Notes: generated from the sequence alone by a model not told the origin. Shown: positions 35,797 through 49,059, numbered from the stretch's first letter. The stretch is 64,000 bases of DNA from Alnus glutinosa (GCF_958979055.1 NC_084889.1:9355761-9419760); one strand, 5' to 3'. Numbers and translations are program-made.

Positions 35797-36349
35797 AATC
35801 TAAGTAGGGGTGGGCAAATTATCCGCCTACCACCTACCGACCGCTTACCGAACCGAACCGAACCGCCATCGACCGCCTACCGACTTTAACCGACTAATTT
35901 CGGTTCGGTAGTCGGTATAAAATTTTATTCCGAAAGCCGGATCGGCAGCCGAACCGAACCGAATGCTATTCCGACCGATTAACCGAACCGACATAAAACG
36001 AAACGACGTCGTTTTAGTAAGAACGAAACGTATGATCATTTTTTTTTCCTTTAAAAAAATCAAAACGACGTCGTTTCATTACCCATTTTAACCGAATGTT
36101 AACCGATTTAACCGACTTAACCGACCGCCTATTAACCGCCTTACCGACTTAACCGACCGCCTATTAACCGCCTTACCGACTTAACCGACCGCCTATTAAC
36201 CGCTTAACCGACTTAACCGACCGCCTATTAACCGCTTAACCGACTTAACCGAAATAAATTCACCGACTACATTCCGACAAAAGTCGGTTAACCGACCGAA
36301 TTAACCGACTTAACCGCCTACCGAACCGACGCCCACCCCTAAATCTAAG
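35797..36349. mobile_element. Non-autonomous hAT element rich in 'accg' repeats (537 bp plus 8-bp TSD)
   Basis: The element spans 35805-36341. Its inverted ends are TAGGGGTGGGC and GCCCACCCCTA, and an exact 8-bp duplication, AATCTAAG, lies at 35797-35804 and 36342-36349. Eight-bp TSDs and this end sequence are typical of plant hAT elements. The E module shows the empty site ('gctataatttaagtgaagc' near 63792). Inside are short 'aaccg' runs, two 'aacgacgtcgtt' palindromes and about four tandem copies of a ~32-bp unit (36110-36245). Confidence 0.9.
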
Positions 36350-36600
36350 TAAAGCCAAGTCTGAAATCTAACCCAAAAAAAGTACTCACTCTTAGGCCGG
36401 ACAGCATTATCTATAAAATAATAATAATAAAAATAATAAATAAGACTTTTAGAACAGCATATCCCAAGATTTATTTTCCTGCTGAGTAATTTTTTTATTT
36501 TTTATTTTTTATTTTTTTATTTATTTTTTTTTTTTTACTTGGAGTTTGGTTAGAAAAATCTAACATTTTTTTTTTTTTTTTTCCTTTTGACAACCAAATG

Positions 36601-37148
36601 TAAGGGTGTACATGCAAGCGAATTTTAACTGCCCGCATCTGTAACTATTCATTATCTACACATGCAGATGCTGATAGAGCTTTTAAGATATGCAGATAAG
36701 GTTAATAATAACCGCACCCGCATACTCTTTGTATATAATATATATCTTATATATAGTATATTTAATATATTCACCAAAACGACGTTGTTTGAGTGTTTAA
36801 TACCAAAATGACGCCGTTTTGAATTAGGTATAACCGTATTGGTTATGTTTACATTTATTTGGTTGATTATGTTACTTTTTAGTGTAACACTTGGGCAAAC
36901 AGGTAAAAGTAAGATTGTGAAATTAGTATATTTTGAAAAGATTAAGGCTTTAAAAAAAAAAATAAAACAAGCTCAAAATACTAAAAAACAACATAAGTTA
37001 TTTTCAAAATCGCTTAAATAAGTCTTCATAGAGACCTAAAAAAAGTCCAAAAGTCTAAAATATGCTCATTACCTAATATGTAGATAGCGAATAATTTATA
37101 AATGCGATTACAAATTATACGAATAACTACGTCCACATGTACGCTCTT
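36601..37148. mobile_element. hAT-like MITE shared by the B and D modules (B copy)
   Basis: It starts TAAGGGTGTACATGC and ends with the inverted ACATGTACGCTCTTA. It contains 'aaaacgacgttgtttgag' and 'gacgccgtttt'. The D module has it at 55646-56237. Target duplications have decayed ('caaatg' against 'caaaag'). It was present before B and D separated. Confidence 0.6.
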
Positions 37149-38189
37149 ATTCAAAAGCGGCAATAAAAGTTTGCCAACATTTTATGCGTCAGGGAAAGAT
37201 AGCATTGGCCTCATGTTTTTATGACATCAATGACCCCCATTGCTTGTTGGATTAGCATAATTATTAAAGATAATTTATTAATTTAAATAAGCAAGATTCT
37301 TTTCCCCTTCCCTCTCCCCTAAGGAGTACATAGATAAAATTGGGTGTCCGTAGGAACATAAACACCTGCATCGTGGAATCGTGGATCATTAATGTAATTA
37401 ATAATGTCTACATCATGCTTAATAAATTTCCACAAAGTTGTTTATATCATCATGACTTCTGAACCGTGCCTGACGGAACTAGCTAGATAGTCAAAAATGT
37501 TTTTTTTTTTAGATTTTAAATTTGTTAAACAACACATTTTAGGTCTTGTAAATCAACTTTAATCCTTAAGAAAAAAAAAAATCTCTTAAAATCAACTTTC
37601 TAATTCCAGTCAATACGTCGATTAGAAACTTTGTTTGACAAGGTCAATATAGACGTTGATAATTTAGACGTGTTGTAACTACTAAATGTGATGGTACGTA
37701 GTTTCCTTTTGTGTTTTCATTTTTCTTAGTCAAATCTTTTGTCCGACAAGGCACGCAATTAGCTTCATTTGCTAAGCACAATTTTTTTTTTTTAATAATA
37801 TTTAAATATTAATTAAATTAAATTTATTTTAATATTTATATTATATATATATTTTTTATTTAATATGTCAATTAAAACACTTTTTTTTTTATTTGTAAAA
37901 TGTATTTTAAAACTTATTAAATATATAATGACTTATTATTTAATTCAAAGATATAGAATAATAAAATTTTAGAAAAAATGAAGAGCTGGAAGTAAGTTAT
38001 ATAAAGATTGATGTGTAATACAACCGGGGGACGGTGCCCCCTAACTTTTAAGAAGAAAAAAATATTGAAGTGTTGAAGAAATAGCACATATTGAAGTGCA
38101 GAAGTGGACAGCTGAAACTCAACTGGGACGCCGCCGTTTATAAGAAGAAAAAGATTATGGGAGTGGGTCTAGCTGTTAGCCTGTTAGGG

Positions 38190-38595
38190 ACTCTTTGGGA
38201 CAGCTTACGGTTGCTTTATGCATGACCTAGCGTCCCAGCCTTACATCTCTGATCCAGCCACTATGGAAGCCTTTGTTGCTCGTCGTAGAATCAGTTATGC
38301 AGAGAGTTGGGCATCCGGAACATCATTCTTGAGGGAGATTTGCTTGATATAGTCACTGCCATGCGGAAGAACGAAGGGTGGGCGCAAGCTTACAGTAGAT
38401 TGTGATGAAGCTCAGATCCTCCTGTCCTCTTTCCAGTCCTGGGAGATCAGCTTTGTGAGTAGAGAAGGGAACCACTTGGCTCATGGTTTGGCTCGTCTAG
38501 CTGTCTCTAAAGGAATTAATCGCACTTGGCTGGACACGTGGCCAGATTGTCTTTCCAGAAGTTTTCGGATTGGTCTATCTATGTACGATTAAGTT
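38190..38595 (+). pseudogene. LINE-type RNase H-like (RVT_3) relic
   Basis: Translation with frame changes gives 'HDLASQPYISDPATMEAFVARR', the 'ILEGDLLDIVTAM' metal-site segment and the usual end 'VSREGNHLAHGLARLAV' then 'WLDTWPDCL'. An in-frame stop and frameshifts make it non-functional. No reverse transcriptase lies nearby. Confidence 0.7.
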
Positions 38596-39557
38596 CTAAT
38601 ACAGTTCAGTCTCTTTACAAAAATAAAATAAATAAATAAAGCCACATTCTTTTCTGCGAGAGCAACAGCTCCAGGTCAGTGGATCCATTAGCACCCATGG
38701 ACTTCAAGAGTGCCTGATGCAAAATTATTGAAAAAATAAGTCCAACAGTTTGTTTATGGATGTAAGCTGTTACAAAGAAAAAAAATATTAAAATTGGATG
38801 ATGTTTAATTTACTTAAAATTTGCTTATATATATATATATATATATTGTATTATTATATTATTATATTCATACTTTAACCCTACTTAAAATAAATAAATA
38901 AATACATACATACATACATATATACATACATACATTTTTCTTAGAATCCCCACTTTTTTTAAGAAAAGAAAGAAGAATAGGAAGAATAAATAATAATAAT
39001 AAAAAGATCTCCCTTTTTTTTTTATTCTTTATTTTAGTATTTCCTATATACATAGTCATAGAGATAGAATTAGTGTCATAATTCATCAACTAAACTAATA
39101 GAATGTATAATTCTTTTTCAATTATGAAAAAGATGGGTTATTGATATTTCTACAAGCAGTATTTTATTGAAGACTTAAAGTTATTATTCAACAAATAAAA
39201 ATTGAAATTATTTATTAATTTTATTAAATAAAGGATAAGATCGATTCAGACGTAGTTTTTTTTTTTTTTTATTATTATATAATAGATAGAATTTAAGCGG
39301 TCTAATTCAGGGCTTTTGCTAGATTTGTAACCTATCTATCATAAATATAAATATATCAAGATAAATACTACCAACTCGGTCTATTCTCAATTTGTGGCTT
39401 GTCTCAAACAAGAGAAAGAAACAAACATAAAAATATTCATAGATATTTACAGTATGTTCCCTATGGTAACTGGGGTCATGAAGTATGGTCAACAAACAAT
39501 ACGAGCTGCAAGGTACACTGGTCAAAGTTTCATAATTACCTTATCCCATGCAAATCG

Positions 39558-39603
39558 TACATACATACATACATACATACATACATACATACATACATAC
39601 ATT
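39558..39603. repeat. (ATAC)n tetranucleotide microsatellite
   Basis: About 11 'ACAT' units. A shorter, imperfect run of the same motif is at 38903-38935. Confidence 0.9.
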
Positions 39604-40082
39604 TATTTATTTGGCCCTCTCCCATTAAAATGTCCGGCTCCGTCTCTGAATAGAACATAATGCGGAAAAAAAATGTTGGACATTGAAGACTCACCGATAG
39701 TGTAATTCTATCTATTATGCACAGTGCAAACAATGAGAACTTATGCACTTTGAATGCTTTTCATATTTTTCTAAACATTCAATTCAAATAAACGTTGAAG
39801 AAAAAATTATGCATGTTGGACTAATTTCATGAACCTAAAAATTGGACTTTTAAAAAGAGTAAATAAGTTGAAGTTTTCAAGAATTGATGGAAAAGGCCAT
39901 GATAATAATAAATTAGGAATCGAGTTTTTACAACCATAAAGACAAATCATCCTACAAAAGCCACGCAAAGAGATGAGAGATTGTGAGTTGTTCATAAGTG
40001 ACAGATGAGATGGGATAAAATAATAATAATAATAATAAATTAAAAATAAATAACAATAAAAAATGAAATTGTAGTAAAAGGC

Positions 40083-43000
40083 TTGAGGTGTATGTAGAGA
40101 TACATAATAATAGAGAATAATCATACATAGTTCCTGAAGAACTAATTTCACATATTGCAATATTTTTATATTGTTTTGTTATTTTCTTTGATTTTACAAT
40201 ACGTTATCAACACGAAGCTCTAGCCAGTTGTTGTGTTCTTTTGATCTTCAACATCAAAAGCTATCCGTGGGATATTCTTAATTCATTGTAAGTCTCTTTA
40301 AGATTTAGTAATCTTATTATTTAGTTTGTTAATTAACATTCTAACATATGCTTACAAATTTTTAATGTTTTAAGAATCATATTATAACATGTGAATCTTA
40401 TGATCTATGTGAGATTAATATGAACTAAAATGTTATCATGCTATGAATATTGATGTTATGAATCTTGGAAATACTATTAAGAATGAAAATCAAGCATTCA
40501 AGCAGGATCGCGTTAAAGCAATGAATGAAAATCAAGCATCCCAGCAGGATCACGCTAAAGCAATAATTTTTCTTCGCCATCATCTGCATGATGAATTAAA
40601 AAAAATAAAAATGAGTACCTTATAGTAAAAGATCCCTTGACCTTGTGTAATAATTTAATGGAGAGATACGAGTACCAGAAGACAGTTATCCTCCCAAAAA
40701 GCTCATTATGGTTGGATGCACTTGAAGTTGCATTATTTAAAATTAGCTCACAGTTAAAACTGTGCGGTGAAAAAGTCACTTATGATGATATATATCATAT
40801 TTCATGCCTCGAATGTGCTCCTGCAGCAGTAATATCGAGCGCGTAATTTCATAAGATATTCTGAACTAATATCTTGTCTTCTAGTGGCTGAGCAAAACAA
40901 CGAGCTATTAATGAAAAATCACCAATCTCGTCCAACAAGTTCTACACCATTTCCTGAAGCAAATGGAACCTCATTTCATGGTAATAAAGAAAACCATGAT
41001 CGTGGACATGGACGTGGTAGGAAAATAAAATAATATATATATATATATATATATATATGTCAATGGGAACGTACTCATAATTCTTACAAAAGAAATTTTC
41101 ATTTCCACCAGAAGTGGAACCACACTGAGGCGAAAGAATATAAAAACAAAGGTTTACATAATAAACCTACAAAGAACTATGAAGATCGATAAATGTTACA
41201 GATGTAGTATGAAAGGACATTTGTCGCGTACCTGGCGTATGCCTAAACATCTGATAGACTTATATCAAGCATCCATAAAAGAGAAACAAAAATGGATTGA
41301 AATGAATTTTGCTAATCACAATAATCCTGTAGTAATATATATACGTTTTCATTATGTTATGTTTACGTTGTCAATTTTAATTGTATTTTGTTATTTTATT
41401 TTGATTAATGAAATTTAATATTTATTTTATTTATATATGGAGGTATGAGTCATACTGATGGAATAATTAATTTCAAGATGATTGGTGAAGATTTGTGTCT
41501 AGCAGACAGTTGTACAATGCACACAATCCTTAGAGATAACAAATATTTTCAATACTTAATATTAAACAAAGCTAGTGTTAATACAATATCAGGTTCACCA
41601 AACCTAATTGAAGGCTTTGGAAGAGCAAATATCATATTGCCAAAAGGAACAAAATTTTGTATTGACGATGCTTTGTATTCTTCTAAATCTAGAAGAAATT
41701 TAATCAGTTTTAAAGATATTCGTCTAAATGGTTATCATGTTGAAATCACTAATGAAAGCAGTGACGAATATCTTTATATTACTTCGATACTTTCGGGTCA
41801 GAAGCTCATATTGGAAAACCTGCCTGCTTTCTCTTTCGGGTTGTATTATACAACAATAAGAACAATTGAATCACATGTTGTGATGCACCAGAAGTGCTAT
41901 AATTCAAAGATGTTTATGATTTGGCATGATCGTCTTGGACATCTAGGAACAATTATGATGCGTAAATAATTGAGAACTCTCATGGGCATCCCTTAAAGAA
42001 CCAGAAGATTCTTTTACCAAGTGATTATCCTTGTACTGCATGTTCTCAAGGTAAACTTGTAATAAAGTCATCTCCTTCTAAGGTAATTGTTGAATCTCCA
42101 TCATTTTTACAAAGAATTCAAGGGGATATATGCGGGCCGATTCGCCATCCATGTGGGCCATTTAGATATTTTATGGTTTTAATAGATGCATTAACTAGAT
42201 GGTCACATGTTTGCCTGCTTTCTACTCGTAATGTTGCATTTGCTAGACTTCTTGCCCAAATAATTAGATTACGAGCACAATTTTCTGGTTATCCAATTCA
42301 ATCTATTCGGATGGATAATGCGGATGAATTTACATTTCAAGCATTTTATGACTATTGCATGTCAATCGGTATTAATGTTGTGCATCCTGTTGCTCATACT
42401 CATACTCAAAATGATTTAGCTGAATCGTTTATTAAACGACTTCAGTTAATTGCTTGACCTTTGCTTATGAAATCAAAACTACCTGTTTCGGCTTGGGGAC
42501 ATGCAATATTACATGCCGCATCATTAGTTCGGATCAGACCAACATCTTACCAAAAATATTCCCCTTTACAACTTGCATTTGGTCAACCACCAAATATTTT
42601 TCATTTTCGCATTTTTGGTTGTGCTGTATATGTTTCAATTGCTCCACCTCAGCGCACTAAGATGGGACCTCAACGTAGACTTGTGATTTATATTGGTTTT
42701 GATTCTTCATCTATTATTAGATACCTTGAGCCTTTAATTGGTGATATTTTTAAAGCATGTTTTGAAGATTGTCATTTTGATGAAAATATATTCCCATCAC
42801 TAGGAAAAGAAAAGTTGTTGCCAGAAGCACAACAAGAAATCACTTGGAATAATTCAACGTTATCTCATTTTGATCCTCGTACAAATCAATGTGAACTAGA
42901 AGTTCAGAGGATCATTCATTTGTAGAATATTGCAAATCAATTGTTGGATGCACTTACTGACAACAAAAAAATAATTAAGTTCACATTCCAGCTACTAATA

Positions 43001-45616
43001 CTCCAGCAAAGATAGAAGTCCCTGTAGGACAATTAATTAACACAGTAGCAAATGAGTCTAAGGCACGCCTGAAGCGTGGAAGACCTATTGGTGCAAAGGA
43101 TAAGATTCACCGGAAGAGAAAAACACAAGGAAATGAAATCGGCGCTCCTGAAGAGGCCTTACCCACAAAACAGGCAACATAAATTTATCCATCCAAACTT
43201 TCTGTACAAAATTATCCTGAAAATGAATCCCCTGAAGCGGAACCTCTTGAAGAGGAATCTCCTGAAGAGTTACCCCCTAAACCGGAACAGGTACCTGAAA
43301 ATAATGAGATCTTAATAAACTATATAAGTACAGGAGAAATATTGGATATAAACAAAATTGTTGTTGACAACATATTTTCATTTAAAATTGTATTTGACAT
43401 TACTAGAAGTAATGATGATATTGAACCACAATCCGTCGAAGAGTGTTGACGTATAAATGATTGGCCAATGTGGAAGGAAGCAATTCAGGCAGAATTGAAC
43501 TCACTAGTAAAACGTGAAGTATTTGGACCTGTAGTCCAAACACTTGAAGGTGTATCGCCTGTTGGATACACGTTGGCATTTGTACGAAAACGTAATGAGA
43601 AAAATGAAATTGTGAGAAACAAAGCAAGCCAATATTATATTATATGAAGATATTGCACAAGGTTTCCTGCAAAAACCTAGTATTGATTATAAAGAAACAT
43701 ATTCCCCTATAGTGGATGCAATTACATTTAGATTTTTAATTAGTTTGGTAGTTACAGAAAGTTTGGATATGCGTTTAATGGATGTGGTTACAACATATTT
43801 ATATGGATCACTTGATAATGATATATACATAAAAATCCCTGAAGGATACAAAATGCCTGAAGCATATATTCCAAAATCCCGAAGTATTTATTCTATCAAG
43901 CTACAAAGATCTTTATACGGGTTAAAGCAATCCGGACGCATGTGGTACAATCGTTTTAGTGAATATCTATTGAAAGAATGATTTGAAAATAATCCAATTT
44001 GTCCATGAGTTTTCATTAAGAAATCAAAATATGGATTTGCTATCATCGCAGTTTATGTAGATGATTTAAATCTAGTTGGGACTCCAGAAGAGCCCACAAA
44101 AATTGCCACTTATTTAAAAAATGAGTTTGAGATGAAAGATCTTGGAAAAAAAAAAAAATTGTCTTGGCTTACAGATTGAACATTTTCAAAATGGAATTCT
44201 TGTTCATCAATCAACATACACGGAAAAAGTCTTGAAGCACTTTTACATGGAGAAAGCTCATCCTTTGAGCACTCCAATGGTTGTTCGATCACTTGATGTG
44301 AAAAAAAATCATTTTCGCTCTCGAGAAGATGACGAAGAAATTCTTGGTCCTGAAGTACCATAACTTAGTGCAATTGGTGCACTGATGTATCTTGCAAATT
44401 GCACACGACCTAATATAGCATTTTCAGTTAATTTACTAGCAAGATACAGTTCTGTACCAACTCGAAGGCATTGGAATGGGGTCAAACATGTTATACGTTA
44501 TCTTCATGGAACAACTGACATGAGATTATTTTATCCAAGAAGTTCAAATTCACAGTTAGTTGGATATGCAGATGCATGTTTTCTTTCTGATCCGCATAAA
44601 GGTAGATCTCAAACAGGATATCTATTTATATGTTGAAGTACTGCTATTTCATGGAGATTTGTCAAGCAAACACTTGTTGCTACTTCTTCAAATCACTCAG
44701 AAATTATTGCAATTCATGAAGCAAGTCGAGAATGCATATGGCTAAAATCAATAATTCAACACATTCGAGAAAAGTGTGGTTTATCCACAATCAAAGATAG
44801 CCCGACAATATTATATGAAGATAATGTTGCTTGTATCACACAGACCAGATGAGGATACATTAAAGGTGATAGAACAAAACACATTTTACCGAAATTCTTT
44901 TATACACATGAGCTCTAGAAGAGTGGTGATATTGATGTGAAGCAGATACAATCAAGTGACAATTTGACAGATTTATTTATGAAAACATTACCCACTGCAA
45001 CATTTAAGAAGTTGGTGAATAACATTGGAATGCGCCGACTCAAGGATTTTTCATCATAAACAATTGAAGCTCTTCATCCTAATGAGGGGGAGTAAAATGA
45101 TTATGCTGATTGTACTATTTTTCCTTTGCTAAGGTTTTTCCCAATTGGTTTTTCTTTGCAAGGTTTTAATGAAGCAGTCCTAAAGCATCAGACGGCACAC
45201 AAGAATAATGTACTATTTTTCCTTCGCCACAGGTTTTTTTTTCCACTGGGTTTTCCTTGACAAGGTTTTAACGAGGCATATTCTTAGTGTATGGTCATCC
45301 AAGGGGGAGTGTTATGAATGCATTATGCATTTGGTGGATGACCATTTAGTTCCATCTCTTGGAATTCTACACATTCATGTCATCTTTTAGAACTTCATAA
45401 CATTCATGTAATACATCGATGTAGCCTTTCAATTCATGTATTACCTTTTCATATTCCTTAACCTCCCATTATGATTCCATGTCTATAAAAGGGAGTGTTG
45501 AGGTGTATGTAGAGATACATAATAATAGAGAATAATCATACATAATTCCTGAAGAACTAGTTTCACATATTGCCATCTCTTTATATTGTTTTGTTATTTT
45601 CTTTGATTTTACAACA
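40083..45616 (+). mobile_element. Decayed Ty1/Copia retrotransposon with truncated 5' LTR
   Basis: The 3' LTR (45310-45616) begins TGTTATG, ends ACAACA and has a TATA box (TATAAAAGGG, 45484-45493). A polypurine tract (AAGGGGGAG, 45301-45309) precedes it. The 5' LTR keeps only its last ~119 bp (40083-40201), matching 45499-45616; a primer-site region follows. Coding debris in Copia order: gag (40441-41170), zinc knuckle (41179-41240, with the last Cys replaced by Trp), protease-like (41445-41570), a 'IWHDRLGHLG' pre-integrase motif (41918), integrase (42100-42900), reverse transcriptase with YVDD (44055-44066) and RNase H (44390-45060). Stops and frameshifts interrupt it in many places. It lies between the A-B and C-D blocks. 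Confidence 0.9.
40441..45058 (+). pseudogene. Copia gag-pol polyprotein, multiply interrupted
   Basis: The open pieces are at 40443-40625, 41179-41418, 41445-41969, 42173-42457, 42461-42925, 43712-43981, 44142-44363 and 44385-44636. They fall in different frames and are divided by stops (for example at 43979 and 44634). Domain order is Copia (integrase before reverse transcriptase). A TA run at 41033-41058 interrupts gag. It cannot make a functional polyprotein. Confidence 0.88.
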
Positions 45617-46113
45617 GACGTGACCATTACAATATTAAAAAGTAAGCACTTCAAAGTATAATTTTTTTTTTAAAAAAGAAAAAAAAGAAAAAAAAAAGGT
45701 TTGTGTAGCATTTATTTTAAGTGAAATCCGGAAAAGTGGTAGACTTGGCATCCATTAAGATGGCTTGCATGTGGTCCTTTATAGACTTGGCAACTGTTTG
45801 AGGCCTCCAACGGCCCATGTTAAATCAATCAAGCTTATTTTCTAAGCTTTTCAAGTGTTAATCTAGAATCTAGCTAGAAAGCAACAAATTCAACTTCTCT
45901 ACAAAGCAAAGCACAAACTATTAAGCTTACCAATTTTGAATTGTTATAAAGAAGATTCTTTTGTTGGAGTATTGACCCTTCACATGGTTTATCCTCATCC
46001 ACATGCAGACTGGAGTTTCCTATAACTTTTTAGAGAGACATGCTTCACGTCCTTCCTTTCGGTCTTTTCTGTATAACTTTTTTATAAATTTATCATTGAA
46101 TTTGTGAGATTTA
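45617..46113. other. Gene-free stretch between the Copia element and lipase C
   Basis: AT-rich with no recognised gene. Homology to lipase A starts abruptly at about 46114, inside what should be the middle of the last exon. Confidence 0.5.
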
Positions 46114-48665
46114 CATGTACACCCCCTCCAATCTCTCCAGCAGCATCTTATCCTCATGTTTTGCTAGAACTCTCACAAACAGAATCGCCAATGCTCCACC
46201 CAAGCTGTGTCTTGTTACTATAAATTTCGCACTCTCATTGTTCTGCAATATGTCTCTCAGCCTTTGTCTGATTACGTAGTAAGCAAATTGTGGTTGGTTA
46301 CTTCCTCCTTTTTCTATTTCTTTTGGCCACCCTTTGTCTTTCTGCAGGCCCAGAGCTTTCATAAAGCCACTATGAACATGACCTACCCCCTTCAGCTCAA
46401 ACCACGAGATATCAACATCTTTCTGCCATGCTATTGGATCGAATGGGTGGGTGCCCCTAAATGCAACCACGATCAGGTTAGGTTGAGCTCTTGTATCTTG
46501 GAACATCATGGCTTGAGTTGAATGTTGTCCTAGGAAATCTGTCAGTGCGTAATTGGATTACAAGTTACAACTGTTTGTTTTAATTTCTACGTAATCGAAA
46601 ACGAAGAGAAAAATATTGTATTACAATCTAAGTACAAGTATTACAAAGATAGTTTCTTTCGATCGGATAAGTCTTTTTATTACAAATCTTTTAATAAATT
46701 GACATGGTAGTCGATAATTGGTAAAATGAGTAATTAAGCACAAAATTTTACTTATTAATTTAATGGGATAAATACCCCATTGGTACCTGAGTTTTACGTG
46801 TTTTTAAATTTAATACCTCAGTTTTGTTTTGTATCATAGGTGGTACCTTAATTAAGGGTAAAAACCCATTTGGTATCTCTGTTAGATTTTCCGTCCGAAT
46901 TTTAACGGCTCGCCACGTGTCAACCGCTGAGGTTGACACGTGGCACTACATAAAAAAAAATTAAAAAAGGAAAAAAGAAGAAGGGTGGCTGAGCCACCCC
47001 CTTGGCCGGTCTAGGGTGGCCGAACCATCCCATAGGGGGTGGTTCGGCCACCCCACAGTTGAAAAAAAAAAAAAAAATTTTTTTTGAAGGGTTTTGGCCC
47101 TAGGGGGTGGCCGAACCACCCCCGTGGCCCTAGGGGGTGGTTCGGCCACCCCCAAAGGCCAAAACCCATCCAAAAAGAAATTGAGGGTTTGCCCTTGGGG
47201 TGGCCGAACCACCCCCATGGGCCACGGGGGTGGTTCGGCCACCCCAGTCCGGCCTGTATGGGGGTGGCCGAACCACCCTCGTGGCCCTAGAGGGTGGTTC
47301 GGCCACCCCCAAGGGCAAACCCTCAATTTTTTTTTGATGGGTTTTGGCCCTAGGGGGTGGTCGAACCACCCCCTATTGGGTGGTTCGGCCACCCCAGACC
47401 GGTCAGACCGGCCAAGGGGGTGGCTGGGCCACCTCCTTGGCCAAAATGGGGGTGGCCGGCCACCCCCATGGTGGCCAAGGGGGGTGGCTCAGCCACCCCT
47501 CTCTTTTTTCTTTTTTTAATTTTCTTTTTTAAAATTTTATTATTTTTAATCATTTTCTAAAGATTTCAATTTTTAATTTTTAATTTTTTTTTATGTAGTG
47601 CCACGTGTCAACCTCAGCGGTTGACACGTGGCGAGCCGTTAAAATTCTGACGGAAAATCTAACAGAGGTACCAAATGGGTTTTTACCCTTAATTCAGGTA
47701 CCACCTATGATACAAAACAAAACTGAGGTACTAAATTTAAAAACACGTAAAACTCAGGTACCAATGGAGTATTTAACCCTAATTTAATTAATTAGTTGTT
47801 AACTTGTAAACTATACATTCTTAAACAATATACTTAAGGTTGCATGCTTCTTACTGTTCCAGAAGTTGTAGAAATCCAAGTATTTCATCTGCGCAAAAAA
47901 TGAAAATGAAAATGGCTCATTATATATAAATGATTCATGGGCAATGGGCATCATAAAATTAAACACATGTATTATGTTTTTGCATGTAAATGATAGTTAC
48001 ACTCCACTGATTTCTGACTGTGGTTTTCACGAATGCTTCATTTCCGTATGCCAATTTGGAGGCCATCATAGCAAGGGATGCGTTATATTTTGGGTTACCA
48101 GGTCTAATGCTTCTGTCTAATTCCACTCTTTGATCAAGGTTTCCGACCACAGATGTGAAAGTTGCCGATGACCTCTCCGGCCACACAAAATTTCCTGCAT
48201 AAATTAACGCATTCATGGTTTAATTAGGCATTAATTGCCATTTCATTAGAACACATGCATACATATATAATAGCATTATTACTGCATGCATATATGTCAT
48301 ATGATGCTCAATATACTAATTAATTATATATCTACATAGAAAAAAAAATAAAAATTAACTGATCGAACCTTTTAAGATATTTAATAACAGCATGAAAAAT
48401 CCCCCGTTTCGTGAAAGAAATGCTCCAGCATATTTCCTATTTGGACCATGGGCTTTCCCCAGTAAAGGAGGAGTTTTTGCACAAAGAGGGAGATGAATAT
48501 GACCCATTGGCGACAAAAATCTTCCTTTTGCTCTTTCGTGCGTTGGATGAATCTACTTGTTTCTGATGTAGAGGAAAGCAGAAAGCGAACAAGATCATAT
48601 AAACTTGCATTTTCTGGCTTAAGCAACATATAATTGCCACTGAATTGTCTCTCATAAGGCGCCAT
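46114..48665 (-). pseudogene. Lipase C: truncated class 3 lipase pseudogene, sister of A
   Basis: Recognisable exons: 48665-48369, 48194-48001, 47888-47855 and 46538-46114. Exon 1 has a net 10-bp loss near 48418-48422 relative to A, which shifts the frame and leads to a stop after 'GDFSCCY'. The GHSLGG elbow has become RHSLGG. Homology ends in mid-exon after 'LEGVY', so the last third, including the catalytic His, is missing. Intron 3 contains the 1-kb Mutator-like insertion. Exons 2 and 3 are otherwise well kept, so decay seems recent. No functional product is expected. Confidence 0.92.
46756..47788. mobile_element. Mutator-like element with GC-rich palindrome field in lipase C intron 3 (1015 bp plus 9-bp TSD)
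   Basis: The element spans 46765-47779 with an exact 9-bp duplication, TAATTTAAT, at 46756-46764 and 47780-47788. Lipase A has the uninterrupted site with a single copy (about 25316-25324). Inverted ends are about 190 bp; GGGATAAATAC faces TATTTAACCC, and both include 'ccacgtgtcaacc'. From 46980 to 47505 the core is a chain of interlocking palindromes built on 'gggtggccgaaccaccc'. There is no transposase. It belongs to the same family as 61057-61921. Confidence 0.92.
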
Positions 48666-49059
48666 GGCTTTGAAGCAATGAAGAAGATGAGTTGCTATAT
48701 GTATGTCAGTGTATATATCAAGTTAATGATTTCATATTTCTATATCTTTACTTTACTTCTTTTAAGTTTCTTAGTTTGGAAAAGAATAGATAAGAGATCG
48801 ATCCTATTCTTTAGCAGCTCAACTTTCCACCTTATGTTTGGAAGTATTATCGCTTACTCTCCTAGCCTTTTATTTATTCTTTAAGGATTAAGGGTGGTAA
48901 AAATCCTCTGTAATATATCCCTTTGCACTCTCCCAATATTGAATTAAAAAAATAAAAAATAAAATTATAAGAGAAGATATCATGCTTAATTATGGTTTTT
49001 ATTGTTAATTAATGTTACTTGTTGGCTTTTGATAATGGTTGCCAAATTTGAGGGTGATG

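Larger units (their letters stand above)
30395..38000. repeat. B module of the lipase array
   Basis: This stretch, with lipase B and its upstream DNA, is paralogous to 51380-57100 (D module) and 58610-64000 (E module, cut by the window end). Matching landmarks include the lipase exons, 'gggcctcttgtttacatca' in intron 3, 'gggtcatcacata' upstream and the hAT-like MITE near 36.6 kb. Insertions unique to B are listed separately. Confidence 0.8.
37149..40082. other. Gene-free stretch between the B module and the Copia element
   Basis: Up to about 38000 it still matches the D module. Beyond that it is AT-rich with simple repeats and the RNase H relic listed below. No intact gene is seen. Confidence 0.45.

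Noticed and set aside
36110..36245. Regular ~32-bp repeats resembling a CRISPR array
   Set aside because: The units are head to tail with no unique spacers, lie within a hAT element, and the genome is plant nuclear DNA.
40443..44745. Treating the Copia pieces as separate genes
   Set aside because: They follow Copia domain order between LTR remnants and are divided by stops and frameshifts; together they are one dead polyprotein.
46961..47553. Many overlapping open frames rich in Pro, Gly, Trp and His on both strands
   Set aside because: They come from the palindromic 'gggtggccgaaccaccc' units of a Mutator-like element; every frame gives a similar low-complexity peptide.
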